DNA of 14,123 bases, taken from contig CAKUKL010000016.1 of NCBI GenBank assembly GCA_934662925.1, positions 1 through 14,123 of the forward strand, written 5' to 3'. The translations under genes were made by a program, and so were the position numbers. Source of the stretch: an uncultured Oscillospiraceae bacterium (GTDB lineage: Bacteria > Bacillota > Clostridia > Oscillospirales > Oscillospiraceae). Below the pieces are notes generated by a model. That model had not been told where the DNA came from and did not search any database. It saw nothing but the letters and a program-made list of their open reading frames with translations. Shown piece after piece: positions 11,833 to 14,123 of the stretch (positions within the stretch are counted from its first letter, which is position 1; each line of letters starts with the position of its first letter).

Positions 11833-12031
11833 AACCACCGTCCACCGCGTCCTGCACCTTCTGGCTCTGGGTGCCGAAGTAGAACGCGATGATCACCGCG
11901 TAGATGGTCATGAAGTCCTGACTGATCTTCCCGGCCACCGCCATGTACGCGAACACCCCGGTGAGCACCAGCGTCACCAGAGACTTGACGCTGAGCAGGT
12001 TGCCCAGCCGCTTAACGATTTTTTCCTCCAT
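11831..12031 (-). CDS. Phage holin, 66 aa, two membrane helices
   Basis: A small membrane protein expected to form the lesion that lets the endolysin reach the wall. It has a charged N-terminus (MEEKIVKRLG), a first hydrophobic helix (LVTLVLTGVFAYMAVAG, about 19-35), a short turn, a second helix (FMTIYAVIIAFYFGTQ, about 40-55) and a polar tail (QSQKVQDAVDGG). Size and layout fit short class II-like holins of Firmicutes phages, and it lies directly upstream of the endolysin. The ribosome site GGAGGGAG lies partly inside the end of the preceding gene, so translation is probably coupled. Confidence 0.8.
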   Translation of the reverse strand: MEEKIVKRLGNLLSVKSLVTLVLTGVFAYMAVAGKISQDFMTIYAVIIAFYFGTQSQKVQDAVDGG

Positions 12032-12033
12032 GT

Positions 12034-12342
12034 TTACTCCCTCCAGCTCTCAATGACAGTGATCCTGTACTCCAGTGCGCAGGTGTGCTCGATCTTGCAT
12101 CCCCGCGCGTCCTCCCAGCCCGGCGCAAAGTACGCCGCGTCGGCTGTACTGAGCAGCTCCAGCGACTTCCCGAGGAACCACAGCGGCTTCGCGTCCGCCG
12201 GAGCGTTCTCAAAGAAACTGTCGATCACTTCGACCTCTTCGCCCAGCGCCGCCCTCGCGCGGCTGATTGCCTTTTCGCGCTCTGCCTTGATCTCCTCGTT
12301 CGTCTTGCCGCGCATCGGCTGGGAAATAAACAGCTTTTTCAT
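12034..12342 (-). CDS. DUF4406 family protein (nucleoside deoxyribosyltransferase-like)
   Basis: A 102-aa protein with the hallmarks of DUF4406: N-terminal FISQPMRGK after a short strand, a helix rich in Glu/Arg, and the C-terminal pattern ADAAYFAPGWEDARGCKIEH. The family is related to nucleoside 2-deoxyribosyltransferase-like folds and is frequent in phages; its reaction is not established. I prefer ATG 12342 (MKKLFISQPM) because AAGGAAGG lies 9 nt upstream, whereas the ATG at 12351 directly abuts that site. It ends 2 nt before the holin start. Confidence 0.8.
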   Translation of the reverse strand: MKKLFISQPMRGKTNEEIKAEREKAISRARAALGEEVEVIDSFFENAPADAKPLWFLGKSLELLSTADAAYFAPGWEDARGCKIEHTCALEYRITVIESWRE

Positions 12343-12358
12343 ATCAGTCATCCTTCCT

Positions 12359-13180
12359 TCATTCCACCGCCGTGAAATACTGCCCGGTCAGCTCGTGGGG
12401 CAGATACTGGAGCACGACCCTGCCGCCAGCGGCTTCCCCGGTGCGCTCGCAGAGGTACGTCTTGCTATCCTCGGGATCAAGATAATACTTGCCGTACTCA
12501 TATTCCATCCCCCGGGCCGCCGGAATGGGGTCGTCAGCTGTGCCCGCGTGAGTCTCATCGATAACCACCCACATGGCCGGGGTCGCGCCGGGGTTCCACC
12601 CCTCCTGCGAGGTGTGAGCCTGAATGCATTTGTAGAGCTTCCCGCCGTCGCTCACACGGTCGCCCACGGCATAGCCCGCGGGGTACGCCCACGCCGGGAA
12701 CAGCTCCACGGCCTTGACGGCTTCCGCGTCAGGGAGGGATACCGCCGCCATCTCGATGACGGGTCGAAGCTCCGTTGCCCGCGCCACGGTGATGGACTGA
12801 GTGCCAATCAGAATGGCGCTCGCCTGCCGGAGGGTTTCGACCTCAAGCGGTTTGCCCATTTTGACAGACACCGTACCGTCGCGGTGGTCTGTGACCGTCC
12901 CTGCGACGCTGTACTCGCTGTTATCCCACTCCTGAACCTGCTCGACCATAACGGGATTGCCGTCGGAATCCGTCACTACCTGACCGAGTTCATCGACCTT
13001 GGCGGCGGTGTCCCGCTGGACGATGGACCAGTTCGCACCGTCCGTAAAAAGCCCAACGGCTGTATCGTGGCTCATAGTAAGAGTGATCGTCTTACTATTT
13101 CGATCGTTCCATGCCCGGTCAGGAATAAGGCCGCTGATTTCCGCAGGGTATTCTGTGTTGTTAATTTTTACATAGATCAT
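12359..13180 (-). CDS. Phage structural protein with carbohydrate-binding module
   Basis: This 273-aa protein has an N-terminal beta-rich region (MIYVKINNTE, then TITLTMSHD) and a module at about 161-207 of the CBM5/12 chitin-binding type (AYPAGYAVGDRVSDGG, KLYKCIQAHTS, then NPGATPAMWVVI, with aromatic residues W164, Y183, W195, W204). The C-terminus (224-273) is Tyr/Glu-rich. Such modules are found on tail-tip, fibre or baseplate proteins that contact cell-surface glycans. ATG 13180 has GGGAGAAGGAAAC directly upstream; an upstream in-frame ATG at 13228 lacks a good site. It is the first gene of the visible leftward operon. Confidence 0.7.
   Translation of the reverse strand: MIYVKINNTEYPAEISGLIPDRAWNDRNSKTITLTMSHDTAVGLFTDGANWSIVQRDTAAKVDELGQVVTDSDGNPVMVEQVQEWDNSEYSVAGTVTDHRDGTVSVKMGKPLEVETLRQASAILIGTQSITVARATELRPVIEMAAVSLPDAEAVKAVELFPAWAYPAGYAVGDRVSDGGKLYKCIQAHTSQEGWNPGATPAMWVVIDETHAGTADDPIPAARGMEYEYGKYYLDPEDSKTYLCERTGEAAGGRVVLQYLPHELTGQYFTAVE
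13074..13098. repeat. Perfect 9-bp inverted repeat inside a coding region
   Basis: ATAGTAAGA (13074-13082) and TCTTACTAT (13090-13098) are separated by 7 nt. It lies about 80-105 nt into the 273-aa gene and is AT-rich compared with the surroundings. It could be an operator or an mRNA hairpin. Confidence 0.5.
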
Positions 13181-13213
13181 GTTTCCTTCTCCCTTCGTGT
13201 CCTGAAATTTCGG

Positions 13214-13242
13214 TTGACATACACACACGAAATAATTATAAT
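13214..13242 (+). promoter_or_regulatory. brnTA promoter, perfect consensus
   Basis: TTGACA (13214-13219), 17-bp spacer, TATAAT (13237-13242). The expected start (7 nt downstream) is A13249, the first base of the brnT start codon, so the transcript may be leaderless. Confidence 0.85.
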
Positions 13243-13250
13243 ATAATTAT
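13232..13250. promoter_or_regulatory. Putative BrnA operator
   Basis: A perfect 9-1-9 inverted repeat (ATAATTATA, A, TATAATTAT) covers the whole -10 box and the first two bases of the brnT start codon. BrnA-type antitoxins are known to repress their own promoter, so this is the likely binding site. Confidence 0.7.
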
Positions 13251-13539
13251 GATGATACAAAAATTTGAATGGGACCCCCAAAAGAACGAGATCAACCAGA
13301 GGAAGCACGGCTTATCTTTCGAGACGGCAAAGGAGGTCTTTTACGACGAGTTCGCGATCCTGTTCGATGACCCGGATCATTCCACGGAGGAAGAGCGTTT
13401 TCTAATCATCGGGTCAATCGCAACGGAACAAATTTGCATTGTGAGCCATTGCTACCGCGATAATGAAAACACCGTCCGCATTATTTCAGCCAGAAAGGCA
13501 ACAAAACGAGAGCGTCAGGTATACCTTGACGGATTTTGA
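13249..13539 (+). CDS. brnT: BrnT family ribonuclease toxin
   Basis: A 96-aa toxin of the type II BrnT family, a RelE-like fold mRNA interferase that halts translation until BrnA neutralises it. Visible family features are the N-terminal FEWDPQKNEINQRKHGLSFE, the A-x-x-V-F-x-D helix (KEVFYDEFAILFDDPDH), the EERFLIIG strand and the C-terminal IRIISARKATKRERQVY. Length is normal. The start is either of two tandem ATGs (13249, 13252). No Shine-Dalgarno is present and the promoter puts the RNA start at the first ATG, so leaderless initiation is likely. It runs against the phage operon, as moron genes often do, and its DNA is less GC-rich than its neighbours. Confidence 0.93.
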   Translation: MMIQKFEWDPQKNEINQRKHGLSFETAKEVFYDEFAILFDDPDHSTEEERFLIIGSIATEQICIVSHCYRDNENTVRIISARKATKRERQVYLDGF

Positions 13540-13549
13540 GGTGACAACT

Positions 13550-13765
13550 ATGAGAGACGAATATAATATCCGCGACCTGAACCCCCGCAAAAACCCCTAC
13601 GCAAAGGACCTGAAGCGTCAGATCACCATCAACATCGACGGTGCGACCGTCGATTATTTCAAGGCTCAGTCCAAAGACGCGGGCATTCCCTACCAGACCC
13701 TCATCAACCTGTATCTGCGCGACTGCGCGGTAAACGGGCGTCAGCTTCACATGACCTGGCAGTAA
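13550..13765 (+). CDS. brnA: BrnA family antitoxin
   Basis: A 71-aa ribbon-helix-helix antitoxin. After a basic N-terminal part (LNPRKNPYAKDLKRQ) comes the RHH core: strand ITINIDGATVDYF, helix AQSKDAGIPYQTLINLYLRDC. The BrnA-like phrase 'Y-Q-T-L-I-N' is present. It would bind and inhibit BrnT and repress the shared promoter at 13232-13250. ATG 13550 is 10 nt after brnT. Its ribosome site GAGGTG (13538-13543) overlaps the brnT stop codon, so it has an efficient site while brnT has none; this would bias translation to antitoxin. Confidence 0.9.
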   Translation: MRDEYNIRDLNPRKNPYAKDLKRQITINIDGATVDYFKAQSKDAGIPYQTLINLYLRDCAVNGRQLHMTWQ

Positions 13766-13788
13766 GACACAACCGCTCTTCCGCATCC

Positions 13789-13815
13789 GCCGGGGGCTTC
13801 CGCCCCCGGCTTTTT
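13789..13815 (+). terminator. Intrinsic terminator of brnTA
   Basis: A perfect 9-bp stem GCCGGGGGC/GCCCCCGGC with a TTCC tetraloop, followed by five T (13811-13815). It isolates brnTA from the hicA locus. Confidence 0.9.
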
Positions 13816-13863
13816 CGTGCCCGTGATTCACGTGATGCTCAGGTCTTGAGGTAAAAATCTTTC

Positions 13864-13892
13864 TTGACATTTATACGCATTATGCGTATAAT
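13864..13892 (+). promoter_or_regulatory. hicA promoter, perfect consensus
   Basis: TTGACA (13864-13869), 17-bp spacer, TATAAT (13887-13892). Predicted start is about 13899, followed by GAGGAGG (13901-13907) 7 nt before ATG 13915. The promoter grade and spacing are identical to those of brnTA. Confidence 0.88.
13871..13891. promoter_or_regulatory. Putative HicB operator
   Basis: A perfect 10-1-10 inverted repeat (arms TTATACGCAT and ATGCGTATAA) lies between the -35 and -10 and covers five bases of the -10 box. HicB-type antitoxins commonly repress their own promoter, so this is a likely operator. Confidence 0.7.
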
Positions 13893-13914
13893 ACTACTGC
13901 GAGGAGGGAATAGT

Positions 13915-14103
13915 ATGAACCACAGTTCAGCAGAAGCGGAACGGGTGATTCGCGCCGATGGGTGGTATTATCACTCCACGAAAGGCGATCACATCCACTT
14001 CAAGCACCCCACAAAGCCCGGAAAGGTAACGATCCCCGCGAACAGGAAAGACCTGAACATCAAAACATGGAACAGCATCATGCGGCAGGCGGGGTTGAAA
14101 TGA
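13915..14103 (+). CDS. hicA: HicA family toxin
   Basis: A 62-aa double-stranded-RNA-binding-fold mRNA interferase. The family pattern is clear: 'DGWYYHSTKGDHIHFKHPT' with the catalytic His (H26), a strand KVTIPANRKDLN, and the C-terminal helix TWNSIMRQAGLK. The usual 'GSHH' is GDHIH here, but the active His is kept. GAGGAGG lies 7 nt upstream of ATG 13915; an earlier in-frame ATG at 13864 lies within the promoter. The stop overlaps an ATG at 14100 (ATGA), where hicB could begin, but only eight codons are visible and they do not resemble a typical HicB start. Confidence 0.88.
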   Translation: MNHSSAEAERVIRADGWYYHSTKGDHIHFKHPTKPGKVTIPANRKDLNIKTWNSIMRQAGLK

Positions 14104-14123
14104 CCCCGTTGCTGCCAGACCTA

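Noticed and set aside
13181..13228. N-terminal extension of the 273-aa protein from ATG 13228
   Set aside because: The added 16 residues (MCVCQPKF start) overlap the promoter region and have no ribosome site, while ATG 13180 has a good one.
13235..13263. Leftward promoter in the brnT upstream palindrome
   Set aside because: The palindrome gives a TATAAT on the minus strand, but no -35 hexamer lies at 16-18 bp (only TTGTAT at 14 bp), so it is not supported.

Overview
The window is a GC-rich stretch of late-gene DNA from a phage or prophage of a Gram-positive anaerobe. A gut Clostridia/Oscillospiraceae-type host is the best guess. It rests on strong GGAGG-type ribosome sites, TTGACA/TATAAT promoters, a CHAP endolysin with an SLH-like tail, and a giant 'polyvalent' protein of the kind common in gut Firmicutes phages. 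No terminase, portal, capsid, integrase, tRNA or rRNA gene is visible, so only part of the element is shown.

Layout. Positions 1-285 are non-coding flank with two minus-strand terminator-like hairpins, a tandem 10-bp repeat and a G-quadruplex motif. From 13180 down to 286, six genes form one leftward operon: a carbohydrate-binding structural protein, a DUF4406 protein, a two-helix holin, a CHAP endolysin, a 664-aa coiled-coil protein (probably virion-associated), and a 2892-aa polyvalent protein. At the right end, on the opposite strand, are two toxin-antitoxin loci: a complete brnT-brnA pair with its own terminator, and a hicA toxin gene whose antitoxin would lie beyond the window.

The most unusual part lies inside the 2892-aa gene. 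Its protein carries two HExxH zincin domains, a GNAT-like domain, a MuF-C-like domain and an LPD38-like C-terminal region. An (R)R-Y/F-SV-D/S motif recurs at the domain junctions and could be a processing site. After each zincin the DNA holds the same 44-bp element, which reads as an extended -10 promoter. Each copy is followed, in the +1 frame, by a small nested ORF of 53 or 62 codons with an ideal Shine-Dalgarno. In those stretches the giant protein's own frame is low-complexity linker. On the opposite strand, in the linker after the MuF-C domain, lies a near-consensus promoter, then two tandem hairpins with identical AATTGGA loops and compensatory stem changes, ending in a hairpin plus seven T: a probable antisense small RNA of about 185 nt. 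The giant gene thus seems to host at least three embedded transcription units. One hypothesis is that they encode regulators of, or immunity to, the effector domains.

The holin and endolysin would release virions. The 664-aa and 2892-aa proteins are probably packaged and delivered with the DNA. The BrnTA and HicA loci are moron-like cargo with strikingly parallel operator/promoter layouts.
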